The notes under the pieces were generated by a model that worked only from the letters and a program-made list of their open reading frames with translations, was not told the DNA's origin and made no database searches. A stretch of 45,897 nt of DNA from contig JBGAIL010000015.1 of the NCBI GenBank assembly GCA_044225565.1, forward strand, positions 1 through 45,897, given 5' to 3'. Below, piece after piece: positions 6,803 through 16,348 of the stretch. Origin of the DNA: CAVXAE01 sp044225565 (GTDB taxonomy: Bacteria > Pseudomonadota > Gammaproteobacteria > Steroidobacterales > Steroidobacteraceae). A program made the position numbers and the translations under genes. Positions within the stretch are counted from its first letter, which is position 1; every line of letters begins with the position of its first letter.

Positions 6803-9238
6803 TCAACTCGCTGCCCGTGCCTGCGGCGGCCTTGCCACCCGCGCCGGGCGAACCAGCCACGCCGCGAGCGCAGGCAGCAGGAATATGGCGCCGAGCATGT
6901 TCACCAGGAACATGAACGTGAGCATGATGCCGATGTCAGCCTGGAACTTGAGCGGCGAGAACACCCATGTGACCACGCCGATGGCGAGCGTGATCCCGGT
7001 GAAGATGATGCTGGAACCGGTCACCCGCAGGGTGCGCTCGTATGCCTCGTGCACGGTCAGCCCCTGCTTCAGGAACTCCTGCATGCGGCTGAAGAGATAA
7101 ATGCCGTAGTCCACGCCGATGCCCGCGCCCAGCGCCACCATGGGCAGCGTCGAGACCTTCAGCCCGATGCCCACGAGCGCCATCACTGCGTACACGAGCA
7201 CGGAGACCAGCGCGAGCGGCAGCACCACGAGCAGCGTGCCGAGCAGCGAGCGGAAGGTGATGAGGCACATCACGATCACCGCGGCGAACACGCCGGCCAG
7301 GATCGGGAACTCCTTCGCGGCCACCTCTTCGTTCGTCGCAGCCATCACGCCGACGTTGCCGGCGGCGAGCTTGAATTCCGCTCCGGGCACGGGATTCTCC
7401 GTTCGCCACGCCTTCACCGCCGCCACGACGCGCTGGATGGTTTCCGCCCGGTGGTCCTCGAGAAACAGCATCACCGGCACGATGTCGCAATCCGCGTTCA
7501 GCAGGCCGGTGCTGGTCTCGATGTAGCGCGTGGATTGCGTGAGCTGCGCCTGCTCGCGCGGGATCGTGCGCCACTTCAGATTGCCCTCGTTCCATCCGGC
7601 TATCGCGATCTTCGCGACGAACGGCAGCGTCATCACGTCCTGCACGCCTTCGACGTTCTGCATGCGCCAGCCGAAGCGATCCACCGCGGCCATGAGGTCG
7701 TGGCTCACGCAGATCGGCTCCTTCGCCTGCACGATCACGGTGAGGATGTCGACGCCGATCGAGAATTTGGAAGTGATGACGTTGCTGTCGCGGTTGTACC
7801 GGGAATCCGGCCGCAGCTCCGGCACACCTGCGTGCGTATCGCCGATGGGCGTCTCGCCCCCCTTCCAGACACCCGCGATGCCGAGCAACGCGGCGATCAC
7901 GATGATGACGAGTGCCGGCCCGCGGCGCGTGATCCCCGCCAGCCGATGCCACACTTTCCCGAGCGCCTCGCGCCGTCGCTCGACGCGCTTGCGGAACGCT
8001 TCCGTGCACGGCACGTAGGACACCAGCACCGGAAGCAGCACGAGGTCGGTGAGGATCACGATGGCCACGCCGATGCTCGCGGTGATCGCCATCTCGCGGA
8101 TGACCTGTACGTGAATCATCAGGATGGTCACGAAGCCGACGAGATCCGCGAGCAGCGCGACGATGGCCGGCACCAGCAGCTGGCGGAACACGCGGCGAGC
8201 GGCCTCCATGCTGCCCACCCCCTCGATGACCGCTTCGCTCACCGCGCTGATCTTCTGCACGCCGTGGCTCACGCCGATGGCGAAGATGAGGAACGGCACC
8301 AGCAGGCCAAGCGGATCGATGCCGTAGCCCAGCAGCACCAGCGTGCCGAGCTGCCAGATGACGGCGATGGTCGAGCACACCACGGGCACCAGCGCCACCC
8401 GGAACGACAGGCAATATGCCCACACGGCAAGCAGCGTGAGCAGGATGGTGATGACGGCGAACAGGGCGACGGAACCGGCACCGTCGGCGATGTCGCCGAC
8501 CACCTTGGCGAAGCCGATCATGTGGACGTCCACCGGCTCCGCTGCATCGCCTTCTGCGGCGGTCGCCGTGCCAGCGACATCCCCCACTCCGCCGGCCCGC
8601 GCGTGCACGTCGATCGCCGCGCCTTCGATGTTCTTCCGCACCTTGCGCTCGAGCTCGTGCGCCACCGCGATGGGATCGACCGGCCGCCCGTTTGCGTCCC
8701 GCTCGAGGACGATGGCGCTCACCATGGCGCCGGAGAAATCGTTCGCGACCAGCCTGCCGACGATGCCCGCCTTCAGGATGTTGTCCCGCACGCGCAGCAT
8801 CCCTTCGGGCGTCGGCTCGAAATCCGCCGGGATGACGTTGCCGGCCTCGATGCCGTCCTCCACCACCTCGAGGTAACGGACGTTGGGCGTGTAGAGCGAC
8901 TGGACCCGGCCGCGGTCGATGCCGTCCATCACGCTGACTTCATCGGTCGCTTTCTTCAGCGCGTCGAAGAACTGCGGGGTGAACATGCGCCCATCGCGGG
9001 CGACGAGCGCGATGAGGACGCGGTTGGCGCCGCGGAACTCCGCGACACGCTCGTCCAGATACGTGCGCATGTACTCGTGCTGCACCGGCAGCTGCTTGGT
9101 GAACGAGGCATCGATGCGCAACCCGCGCCAGGCGACGACCAGCATCAGCACGGTGACGATGGCGAACAGGGCGACGATAAGCGCGCGGCGCCCGAAGATG
9201 GCGCGCTCGAGTCTCGCGGTGAGCGCGCCTTCGCTCAC
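6803..9238 (-). CDS. RND-superfamily exporter of the MMPL/HAE3 type
   Basis: 811-residue inner-membrane transporter. It has one N-terminal membrane helix (about 18-38), a large periplasmic domain, a cluster of helices (LFAVITILLTLLAVWAYCL through DLVLLPVLVSYVP), a second periplasmic domain, and a second helix cluster ending FMFLVNMLGAIFLLPALAAW, the duplicated MMPL layout. Such pumps move lipids or hydrophobic molecules using the proton gradient. The GTG start overlaps the stop of the upstream YCF48-like gene as GTGA. It stands in an operon with DUF1302 and DUF1329 genes, an arrangement I recognise from many Proteobacteria. Substrate unknown. Confidence 0.9.
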   Translation of the reverse strand: MSEGALTARLERAIFGRRALIVALFAIVTVLMLVVAWRGLRIDASFTKQLPVQHEYMRTYLDERVAEFRGANRVLIALVARDGRMFTPQFFDALKKATDEVSVMDGIDRGRVQSLYTPNVRYLEVVEDGIEAGNVIPADFEPTPEGMLRVRDNILKAGIVGRLVANDFSGAMVSAIVLERDANGRPVDPIAVAHELERKVRKNIEGAAIDVHARAGGVGDVAGTATAAEGDAAEPVDVHMIGFAKVVGDIADGAGSVALFAVITILLTLLAVWAYCLSFRVALVPVVCSTIAVIWQLGTLVLLGYGIDPLGLLVPFLIFAIGVSHGVQKISAVSEAVIEGVGSMEAARRVFRQLLVPAIVALLADLVGFVTILMIHVQVIREMAITASIGVAIVILTDLVLLPVLVSYVPCTEAFRKRVERRREALGKVWHRLAGITRRGPALVIIVIAALLGIAGVWKGGETPIGDTHAGVPELRPDSRYNRDSNVITSKFSIGVDILTVIVQAKEPICVSHDLMAAVDRFGWRMQNVEGVQDVMTLPFVAKIAIAGWNEGNLKWRTIPREQAQLTQSTRYIETSTGLLNADCDIVPVMLFLEDHRAETIQRVVAAVKAWRTENPVPGAEFKLAAGNVGVMAATNEEVAAKEFPILAGVFAAVIVMCLITFRSLLGTLLVVLPLALVSVLVYAVMALVGIGLKVSTLPMVALGAGIGVDYGIYLFSRMQEFLKQGLTVHEAYERTLRVTGSSIIFTGITLAIGVVTWVFSPLKFQADIGIMLTFMFLVNMLGAIFLLPALAAWLVRPARVARPPQARAAS

Positions 9239-10350
9239 GAGCCGCCGTCCTTCGCCAGCGAGATTCGCTTGACGCCACCTTCGCCCGCGACGACCACTTC
9301 TTCAGGCGCGTCCCCGGCCCCCGTCGCGGCCGAATCCTGGTTCGCGACCACGACCGCCGCCAGTCCCTGACGTCCGCTCTGCTGCCGCAGCTCGAAGCTT
9401 CGCCCGCCATCGCGGCTCTCGAGCAACGCTCCGGAAAGTCCGACGACGACCACGCCCTGCGCTCCGACGCGGACGGCGTCGTTCAACATCGCAGGCGTGT
9501 CCGTCTCGATCCTCGTCCAGCTCGCGCCTGCATCCTCCGAACGATACAGGTGCCCGCGCAACCCGAATGCCAGCAACGCATCGCCGCCCAGCGGAAGGAT
9601 GCCGAAGAACGACCCTTCATAGGGCGAGGGCAGCTCGATCCAGTCGCTGCCGGCGTCGTCGGAGCGGAACAGGTGTCCCGCCTCGCCGGCAATGTAGAAG
9701 CGTGTGGGCGAAGCCTCCACGATGCGGTTGAGGTGCGGTTCGCCGCCGAGATCCTCTTCGTATCGAGCGTCGTCGCCAGGCGCTGCCGCTGCCCCGTCGC
9801 GCTTCGCCCCCGCTGCCGGCTTCGCATCGAGCTTTCGCGCGTTCCAGCTCGCGCCGAGATCCTCGCTCGAGTAGTAGGCCCCGTAGGCACCGACGGCGAT
9901 GGCCCTGCCCTGCTGCCCGCACCACACGTCCAGAAGCGGTTGCTGCGCCTCCGGCGCGTAGTGCACTCGCTTCCAGGACTGCCCACCGTCCTGCGTCGTC
10001 AGCACGATCTCGTCGTGCCCGACCGCGATGCCGTGCTCCGCATCCGAGAAGCACACGGCCGTCAGCAGGTTGCGCGTCGGCACCTTCCGCGCCTGCACCC
10101 AGCTTTCGCCCCGATCGTCACTGAGCAGCACGATGCCGCGATCTCCCACGGCGACCATTCGCTCGCCCGCCATGGCGACGTCCAATAGCAAGGCCTTCAC
10201 GGCGAGCGGCGCGCTCAGCGCATCCGATGCCCCGTCATCGGGCTGCTGCGCGCTTGTCGGTGCGACGGCGGCAAAGCCGCCCAGGCACACTGCGACAACG
10301 GCGAGTGGTTCGAGGACGCCGAACCCTCTCCTCGACCGCCGCGCCGGCAC
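9235..10350 (-). CDS. YCF48-like/BNR-repeat beta-propeller protein, exported
   Basis: 371 residues. The GTG start at 10350 was chosen because GGAGG sits 8 nt upstream and it yields a clean signal peptide: an Arg-rich n-region, a hydrophobic stretch and a cut after Ala-Gln. Longer in-frame starts would overlap the DUF1329 gene. At least six Asp-box-like repeats are visible (DDRGESW, QDGGQSW, EDLGASW, DDAGSDW, EDAGASW, RDGGRSF), giving a periplasmic beta-propeller like the photosystem-II assembly factor Ycf48. In heterotrophs these proteins are typically found beside MMPL transporters and may act as assembly or periplasmic adaptor proteins; here the stop overlaps the transporter start. Confidence 0.87.
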   Translation of the reverse strand: MPARRSRRGFGVLEPLAVVAVCLGGFAAVAPTSAQQPDDGASDALSAPLAVKALLLDVAMAGERMVAVGDRGIVLLSDDRGESWVQARKVPTRNLLTAVCFSDAEHGIAVGHDEIVLTTQDGGQSWKRVHYAPEAQQPLLDVWCGQQGRAIAVGAYGAYYSSEDLGASWNARKLDAKPAAGAKRDGAAAAPGDDARYEEDLGGEPHLNRIVEASPTRFYIAGEAGHLFRSDDAGSDWIELPSPYEGSFFGILPLGGDALLAFGLRGHLYRSEDAGASWTRIETDTPAMLNDAVRVGAQGVVVVGLSGALLESRDGGRSFELRQQSGRQGLAAVVVANQDSAATGAGDAPEEVVVAGEGGVKRISLAKDGGS

Positions 10351-10375
10351 GCGCGAGGCCTCCGGCAGGACGCTG

Positions 10376-11746
10376 TTACCGGACGCCCCGCCGCTGCAGC
10401 GCATTCGGCTGGTAGTCCGCCACCGTCCGCTTGATCGTAAAGTCATACGACCTCGGCTCTTCGTTCTGCAGCCCCAGCGCCAGGTAGCGCCCGTTGGAGA
10501 GGTCCATCACCAGCTCGAGCGTGGTCCACAGGTTCGGCACTTCGTAATAGTTGATGACGTGCCCTTCCTGCACGCGGTACAGCTGCCCGCGGCGGTCGTA
10601 ACAGTCCACGGCGAGGATCTGCCACGAGTCCTCGTCCACGTACAGCGTGCGCCGGCTGTAGAGGTGGCTCGTGCCTGGCTTCAGCTGGGAGTCCACCACC
10701 CACACGCGATGCAGCTCGTAGCGCGCGTAGTCCTGGTTGATGTGGTTCTTCTTCAGCAGGTCCGAGTACTTCACGGTATTGCTGTTGAGCTTGTACGAGT
10801 TGTACGGCACGAACATCTCTTTTTTACCGACCAGCTTCCACGTGTAGCGCTGCGGGCTGCCGTTGTACATGTCGTACTGGTCCGACGTGCGCAGGTTGTC
10901 GGAGTTCGTGCCCGGGTTGTCGAACGCCACGTTCGGCGCGCGCCGCACGCGGCGCTGCCCGGGGTTGTACACCCAGGCGCGCCGGTTCTCTTTCGACTGA
11001 TCCAGCGTCTCGTGCACCAGCAGGATCTCGCCCGCGAGGCGCGCCGGCGCCACGGTCTCCTGGATGAAGTAGATGATCACGTTGTCCAGGGAGGCTTCCG
11101 TGACGCCCGGGTTCATGTACTGGAACAGGAACTCGTCCTTGAATTTCACCAGCGTGTAGGAGCCGTTCGCGGTGACCGGCGCCTGCCCGAACGCACGCGC
11201 GCCGGCGTCCGCGCGATAGCGCAGCACGTGGTTCCAGAACACCTCCACGCCTTCCGACGGAATGGGGAACGGGATGCCTTCGATGGCGCCCGTGACGCCA
11301 TTGCCGCCGCCGGTGAGCTTCGCGGTGGTGGCGATGCGCTTCGTGGCGTCGTAAATACGTTGCGGGAAGGCGGCGCTGCGATGCGTGGGGTACACCACCA
11401 TCTTGTACGTGCCCTTGTACGTCTCGAGCAGCTTCTTGTGCCCTTCCGTCAGCTTGCCCGCGTACTGCGCCATGTTGGCGGGCGTGATGGTGAAGAGAGG
11501 CTTGTCGCTGGCGTACGGGTCCGGGTGGTGCTGGCCGGGCCGATAGTTGGGAAACCCCGCCTCCGCCGCGGATTTGATGCCGCCGTTCCATTCGGGGATG
11601 CTGCCGTCCGCATTGCCCGCCTTCTCCGCACCCATCGGCGTGAGCTGCGCGCCGAGCTTCGCGGCTTCCTGCTCGCTGACCGCCGGCCGCGCAACCGCCG
11701 CCGCGAGGAGAGCCACCGCGGAAAACGCCAGAGTTCTCTTCAGCAT
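10376..11746 (-). CDS. DUF1329 exported protein (LolA/LolB-like fold family)
   Basis: 456 residues with a signal peptide cut near Ala-Val-Ser and a family-typical sequence: LGAQLTPMGAEKAGNADGSIPEWNGG after the signal, then a long beta-rich body with RRAWVYNPGQRRVRRAP and DQYDMYNGSPQRYTWKLVGKKEMFVPYNSY in mid-protein. DUF1329 proteins are periplasmic and, as I recall, related in fold to lipoprotein carriers LolA/LolB, which would suit carriage of a lipid or hydrophobic ligand. AAGGAGG precedes the ATG. It begins 18 nt after the DUF1302 stop and precedes the YCF48-like gene. Some relatives are induced by aromatic or steroid substrates. Confidence 0.9.
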   Translation of the reverse strand: MLKRTLAFSAVALLAAAVARPAVSEQEAAKLGAQLTPMGAEKAGNADGSIPEWNGGIKSAAEAGFPNYRPGQHHPDPYASDKPLFTITPANMAQYAGKLTEGHKKLLETYKGTYKMVVYPTHRSAAFPQRIYDATKRIATTAKLTGGGNGVTGAIEGIPFPIPSEGVEVFWNHVLRYRADAGARAFGQAPVTANGSYTLVKFKDEFLFQYMNPGVTEASLDNVIIYFIQETVAPARLAGEILLVHETLDQSKENRRAWVYNPGQRRVRRAPNVAFDNPGTNSDNLRTSDQYDMYNGSPQRYTWKLVGKKEMFVPYNSYKLNSNTVKYSDLLKKNHINQDYARYELHRVWVVDSQLKPGTSHLYSRRTLYVDEDSWQILAVDCYDRRGQLYRVQEGHVINYYEVPNLWTTLELVMDLSNGRYLALGLQNEEPRSYDFTIKRTVADYQPNALQRRGVR

Positions 11747-11764
11747 GAGGCCTCCTTCAGCGGA

Positions 11765-13819
11765 TCAGAACGAGTACTTGACGCTGGCCGCGACGAAGTC
11801 GCGGTCGTTGAGATCGTTGAACCGCCCGGCGCCGCCGAACTTCGTCCAGGCGACGTCGAGCTCCCAGGTGGCGCGCAGGCTGGCGGCCATCCCGAGCGTG
11901 ATGCCGTACCGGTCCTCGATGAAGTTGCCGCCCGGCCCGGGTGTGGTGCCCTTCACGTCCTGCTGCCAGGAGAAGCGCGGGATCAGGTTCCAGGCACCGA
12001 GCGCGTTCGGATACTCGAAGCGGCCCGCGATGCGGTAGCCCCAGGAGGTGGCATCCGGGAAGCGGCCCGCCGGCTCCACTTCGCCGAAGTGCCGGCCGGC
12101 GAGCTCGGGGTTGCCGCTGACCGAGGTGCCCGGCGCGTTGTAGCGCAGGCCACGGCCCGCCGGCCCGCCGGTGAACTCGTCCTCGAGGCCGGGAATGTGC
12201 GTGACCCCGCCTTCGACCACCAGCACCATCTGCGCGGCCTTCAGCACGTTGGCGAAAGTCTTGGTGGCCGTGACCTGCGCCTGCCACACGTCCTTCTCGG
12301 TCCAGCCGCGGATTTCCTGGTTCAACCCGAAGGCGCCGAGCTGGTTGCAGCGCGTGAGCGTGGCACCTGCGCCGGGAAGGCACGTGGCGGGCAGCGGCGT
12401 GCCGCGCAACTGCGCAATGCCGGCCTCGAACGGTGACAGGGCCGCGAACAGCAGCTCGACGTCGTCCAGCTGCAAGGGAGCATCCTTGCGGTAAGTCACC
12501 TCGCCCTGGAGCGCGATGCCACTGCCCTGCAACTGCGTGTTGAACGAGAGGCCGAGCAGCTTGATGTTCTCGGGGAATTCGGTGAAGTAGCGCGCCGTCT
12601 TCGCGTACTCGTGGACGCCGATGTTCGTGGCCTGCGCCGTGACGTCCCCGCCAGCCAGCAGCGTATTGGCGCCGATGACGGCGTATTCCTGCGCCAGCGC
12701 CGGGCTGAGCTCGCCGCCGACCAGCTCTGCGCGCTGCATGCCGACGGCCGCCGCAGTGGCCACCGCCGCATTGAAAGGCAGGCCGGCCGCGATGGCCTGT
12801 GCCGCTGCGCCCACCGCATTCAGGGCGCCGAAGGCATTGCCCAGCCCCGCCTGCGTGCCCGTGAGGCCCGAGATGACCGGCAGGCGGCTGTGATAGTTGA
12901 GGAAGTAGAGCCCGAGCTCGGTGCCCTGCCCGAGGTCCGGCATGTAGAACTTGAAGTTGATGCCGAACTGCCCGCTGCTGTCGGGCTTGCGCGTATTGCC
13001 GCGCGCCACGTTCTGGAAGTCCTCGATGAGCGAGCCGCCGAGCGGGCGGAAATCCACGCCCTGGTCGGAGAAGGCGCCGAATCCCAGCACCACCCGCTCG
13101 CCGGCCGGCACCGCGAAGTCGTTCGTACTGAAATAGGAGCCGGCAGGCTCGGGGCGGGTGTCATTCCAGTCGAGCAGGTAGAGGAGCTGCGTGCTCACGC
13201 GGTCGTTGAACTGCAGGTTGAAAACGGCCATTTCCTGCGGCAGGAACGCTTCCTTGATCTCGGAGCCCGGCACGCGCAGCGCCGACACGTCGAAATGATT
13301 GATGACGTTGAGGCCGTTCTGGATGAACGTGCTCTCGCCCCAGCTCACCACCTGGCGGCCGAGGCGGAACTCCGCGGGCATGCCGCCGAGGTCGAAGCGC
13401 GCGTAGGCGAAGGCATCCAGCAGGCGAACGTACTTGCCGACGAGGTCTTCGGCGTCCTTGCGCAGCGGGGTGCGGTCGGTGTCCTTGTCCATCACCTGCG
13501 CGTCGTACAGCGCCGAGCCGCGCACGAACGCGCCGAAGTTGCCGCGCTGCACCGACACCTCGGTGACGGCCTTGAAGGCACGGCTGAAAAGATCGTCCCG
13601 GTAGTTGAGATTGCCGTCGTCGATGTTGGGAGAGCGGCCGCAGCCTCCATCCGCGGTGGCGATGAGGTTGCAGTCGGGGTCCTGGATGCGCCAGGCCTGA
13701 CCGTAGCTGAGGGTGGTGTCCCAGCTGCCGGTGACCGTGCCGCTCGCGTTGGAGAAATCGACGGCTCCGGCCGCGGTACACAGCAGCGATGAGGCGACGA
13801 TTCCGTATACGACCTTCAT
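11765..13819 (-). CDS. DUF1302 outer-membrane beta-barrel protein
   Basis: 684 residues with a signal peptide (cut after Ala-Gly-Ala), an N-terminal strand containing GSWDTTLSYGQAWR, the DUF1302 hallmark LGRQVVSWGESTFIQNGLNVINHFDVSALRVPGSE (shown in pieces: RQVVSWGES, NGLNVIN), many alternating strands, and a C-terminal Tyr-Ser-Phe ending typical of BAM-inserted barrels. It is probably a porin or lipid-handling barrel. It is the first gene of the DUF1302-DUF1329-YCF48-RND operon and has a strong GGGGGGAAG ribosome binding site. Length is at the upper end for the family because of an Ala-rich insertion around residues 325-390. Confidence 0.9.
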   Translation of the reverse strand: MKVVYGIVASSLLCTAAGAVDFSNASGTVTGSWDTTLSYGQAWRIQDPDCNLIATADGGCGRSPNIDDGNLNYRDDLFSRAFKAVTEVSVQRGNFGAFVRGSALYDAQVMDKDTDRTPLRKDAEDLVGKYVRLLDAFAYARFDLGGMPAEFRLGRQVVSWGESTFIQNGLNVINHFDVSALRVPGSEIKEAFLPQEMAVFNLQFNDRVSTQLLYLLDWNDTRPEPAGSYFSTNDFAVPAGERVVLGFGAFSDQGVDFRPLGGSLIEDFQNVARGNTRKPDSSGQFGINFKFYMPDLGQGTELGLYFLNYHSRLPVISGLTGTQAGLGNAFGALNAVGAAAQAIAAGLPFNAAVATAAAVGMQRAELVGGELSPALAQEYAVIGANTLLAGGDVTAQATNIGVHEYAKTARYFTEFPENIKLLGLSFNTQLQGSGIALQGEVTYRKDAPLQLDDVELLFAALSPFEAGIAQLRGTPLPATCLPGAGATLTRCNQLGAFGLNQEIRGWTEKDVWQAQVTATKTFANVLKAAQMVLVVEGGVTHIPGLEDEFTGGPAGRGLRYNAPGTSVSGNPELAGRHFGEVEPAGRFPDATSWGYRIAGRFEYPNALGAWNLIPRFSWQQDVKGTTPGPGGNFIEDRYGITLGMAASLRATWELDVAWTKFGGAGRFNDLNDRDFVAASVKYSF

Positions 13820-13893
13820 GGCTTCCCCCCTCTGGCAGGCACCGGACGCCGCATTGTTTGCAGTATCCGGGACCGACGCAACTGGCGCGGCCG

Positions 13894-13922
13894 AGTATAG
13901 CCCGCGCCTCAGGCCTTATGCA
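13894..13922 (-). promoter_or_regulatory. Candidate sigma70 promoter of the DUF1302 operon
   Basis: On the minus strand a TATACT -10 box (13899-13894) is preceded at 17 nt by a weak TGCATA -35 (13922-13917) that overlaps the plsB 3' end. The box lies about 75 nt before the DUF1302 ATG. The -10 matches the consensus at five of six positions, the -35 at three. Confidence 0.3.
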
Positions 13923-16342
13923 TGAGTCACCTGCAGGATGCTGTGGCGGATCTGCTCGCTGAGCACCAGCTGCGCGTCCTGGGCCACCTGGCGCAGCACG
14001 TCGTCGAATTCCAGCTTGCCGTCGCGCGAGACCCGGATGACCCCGCGCGTGCGCAGCAGGTCGATGAAGCCGCTGAACAGGCTGCGGTCCGAGAATTCCG
14101 GCGAGTTGAAGCCGTACAGCATGGTGATGCGCTGGGCCATGAGCTGGCAGCTCTGCTCGAGGGTGGCCTGCGTGATCTCGCCGCTGCCGGCCTTGAGCAG
14201 CAGCGCGACCGCGAGATAATACCGCTCGATGGTCTGGATGGTGGCCTGCGCCAGTAGCGACAGCTGCACCGCCTGCGCGGACGCCGGCGCGGGCCGGCGC
14301 CACTCCCCGCGCTCGGGATCGTACTCGATGAGGCCGTGCGACTCGAGCGTGCCCAGCACGTTCTCGACGACGCCGGGAAGCTCCTCTTCCTTCCAATGCA
14401 GGAACAGCTCTGCGGCGATGTAGGGGTATACGCGCCAGGCGAGCCGCTGCAGGTCTTCCGTACGAAACATGGAGTTGCTGCCGAACGCGCAAGCCAGCAG
14501 CGAAGGCATCGCGAATAGATGCAGGACGTTGTTGCGGTAATACGTGGCCAGCGTGGCGCTCTCTTCACTCATGCGGATGAGGTCGCCCAGCGAATGCTGC
14601 TCGCGGCCGATCACCTTCATCTCCTCGCCGTACTTGACGACTCCGGCGCTGTCCAGCGGGGTTACCGTGACTCGCGGGCTGTACGGCGAGCCGCGCAGCA
14701 GGGCGAGATAGAGATCGATTTGCCGCAGCAGATCGGTTTCCGGTAGCGCCTGTCGGGGCGCGGCGAGCAGCGTGATCGCGAGCAGGTTGATGGGCGTGAC
14801 GGCCGCGGCGGCATTGATGTGGCGCATGATGCCGAGCGCCAGCTCGTCCACCACCTCGCCGAGCCATGGCTGCTTCGCATCGTCGTCCACGATGGTGCGC
14901 CACCCGGTATCGTGCCGGTCCAGCACCTCGTTGAGGCGAATCGGCTCGCCGATGTTCACGTGCACGCGCCCGAAGCGCTCCCGCAGCTTGCCGAGCGTGC
15001 GCATCAGGCCGAACACGCTCTCCTTCTCCTTCGGCTTGCCGGAGAGCTCGCCCACGTAGGTGGCGCCTTCGACGATGCGCTCATAGCCGAAATACACCGG
15101 CACGAACACCACCGGCCGCTGTGGATCCCGCAGGAAGCTGCGCACGGTCATCGACAGCATGCCCGTCTTGGGCTGCAGCAGACGCCCCGTACGGCTGCGC
15201 CCGCCCTCGATGAAGTACTCGATGGAATGCCCGCGCGCCATGATGGCCGCGAGATAGCTCATGAACACGACCGTGTAGAGCGCACTACCCCGGAAGCTGC
15301 GCCTGATGAAGAAGGCGCCCCCCTTGCGCAGGTAGCGCCCCACGATGGGCATGTTGAGATTGATGCCCGCTGCGATGTGCGGGATGGCATAACCCTGCTG
15401 ATAGATGGCGTACGACAGCAGCAGATAGTCCATGTGGCTGCGATGGCACGGCACATAGACTACCTCGTTGCCTTCCGCCACCTGCTCCAGCGTCTCGCCG
15501 TGCTCGAAGACCACCCCGTCGTATAGCCGGTTCCACAGCCGTGTGAGCAGATGTTCCATGAAGCGCACGAACGCGTGGGAATAGTTTGCTGCGATCTCCT
15601 CGGCCAGCTTCTGAGCGGACTGCAACGCCTTGTGCCGGGAAAGCTTCTTCTCACGCATCTCCTGTGCCACGGCTGCGCGGACGGCGCGCGTGCGCAGCAC
15701 GTTCGTCACGATGGTGCGGCGATGAGAGAGATCCGGCCCGATGCGTGCAGCGCGCTGCTTGCGATACAACGCCCGCAAGGCACGCGCTACGCGACGCGCC
15801 TGGCGTTGCGACTCCGCGTCCGCGCCGAGCAGGCTCCTGAGCGAGATCGCGTCGTCGATCTCGATGAGCGTCGCGCGACCGTTGAACAGCACCTGGAAGA
15901 ACTTGCGCAGCCGGGTGGTGAGCGCCCAGTCCTCGACGAGCAGCAGCCGGAACCATGAGCCTTCCTTCTGCGGGGCGCGCCCCCAGTACACGGCCACCGG
16001 GACGAGATCGATGTCGAGCTCCGGATTCGAGTGCAGCGCGGCGATCATGCGGGTGAGTGCGGGCGGCGGCCGCCGGTCCAGCCGGCCATCCCAGACGCCG
16101 CGCGGCTGACTCAGATAGACGCACGACCGTGACTCCTTGTCCGGCGCCAGCAGCCGCTTCTGCGGCCGTGCGATCTTCAGGCTCACGCAGGCTCTCTGCA
16201 GCACTGCGAGATCGGTGATGCTACGACGCTCGAGCACGTAGCACACGGGATTGCTGCTGGCGCGCAGCCGCGCGGCGGCGTCCTCGGGACGCACGGTATA
16301 ACGCACCCACAGGGCCAACAGCTGGCGTAGCAGCCAGTCCAT
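13916..16342 (-). CDS. plsB: Glycerol-3-phosphate 1-O-acyltransferase PlsB
   Basis: Inner-membrane enzyme that puts the first acyl chain on sn-glycerol-3-phosphate in phospholipid synthesis. 808 residues, matching the family length (E. coli 807). Acyltransferase motifs in order: HRSHMD (300-305, catalytic His/Asp), GGAFFIRR (341-348), EGGRSRTGR (379-387) and the VPVYFGYE block (about 414-421). The gene follows an alpha/beta hydrolase by 6 nt. No unusual residues were seen in the motifs. Confidence 0.96.
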   Translation of the reverse strand: MDWLLRQLLALWVRYTVRPEDAAARLRASSNPVCYVLERRSITDLAVLQRACVSLKIARPQKRLLAPDKESRSCVYLSQPRGVWDGRLDRRPPPALTRMIAALHSNPELDIDLVPVAVYWGRAPQKEGSWFRLLLVEDWALTTRLRKFFQVLFNGRATLIEIDDAISLRSLLGADAESQRQARRVARALRALYRKQRAARIGPDLSHRRTIVTNVLRTRAVRAAVAQEMREKKLSRHKALQSAQKLAEEIAANYSHAFVRFMEHLLTRLWNRLYDGVVFEHGETLEQVAEGNEVVYVPCHRSHMDYLLLSYAIYQQGYAIPHIAAGINLNMPIVGRYLRKGGAFFIRRSFRGSALYTVVFMSYLAAIMARGHSIEYFIEGGRSRTGRLLQPKTGMLSMTVRSFLRDPQRPVVFVPVYFGYERIVEGATYVGELSGKPKEKESVFGLMRTLGKLRERFGRVHVNIGEPIRLNEVLDRHDTGWRTIVDDDAKQPWLGEVVDELALGIMRHINAAAAVTPINLLAITLLAAPRQALPETDLLRQIDLYLALLRGSPYSPRVTVTPLDSAGVVKYGEEMKVIGREQHSLGDLIRMSEESATLATYYRNNVLHLFAMPSLLACAFGSNSMFRTEDLQRLAWRVYPYIAAELFLHWKEEELPGVVENVLGTLESHGLIEYDPERGEWRRPAPASAQAVQLSLLAQATIQTIERYYLAVALLLKAGSGEITQATLEQSCQLMAQRITMLYGFNSPEFSDRSLFSGFIDLLRTRGVIRVSRDGKLEFDDVLRQVAQDAQLVLSEQIRHSILQVTHA

Positions 16343-16348
16343 GTCGTG

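Noticed and set aside
6467..9370. 967-codon plus-strand open frame opposite the RND transporter
   Set aside because: Translation is Arg/His/Asp-rich and of low plausibility; the minus strand encodes a recognisable MMPL transporter with membrane segments.
10028..12436. Long plus-strand frame opposite DUF1329 and DUF1302
   Set aside because: Composition is that of a GC shadow frame, without a start signal, and the minus strand holds two recognised families.
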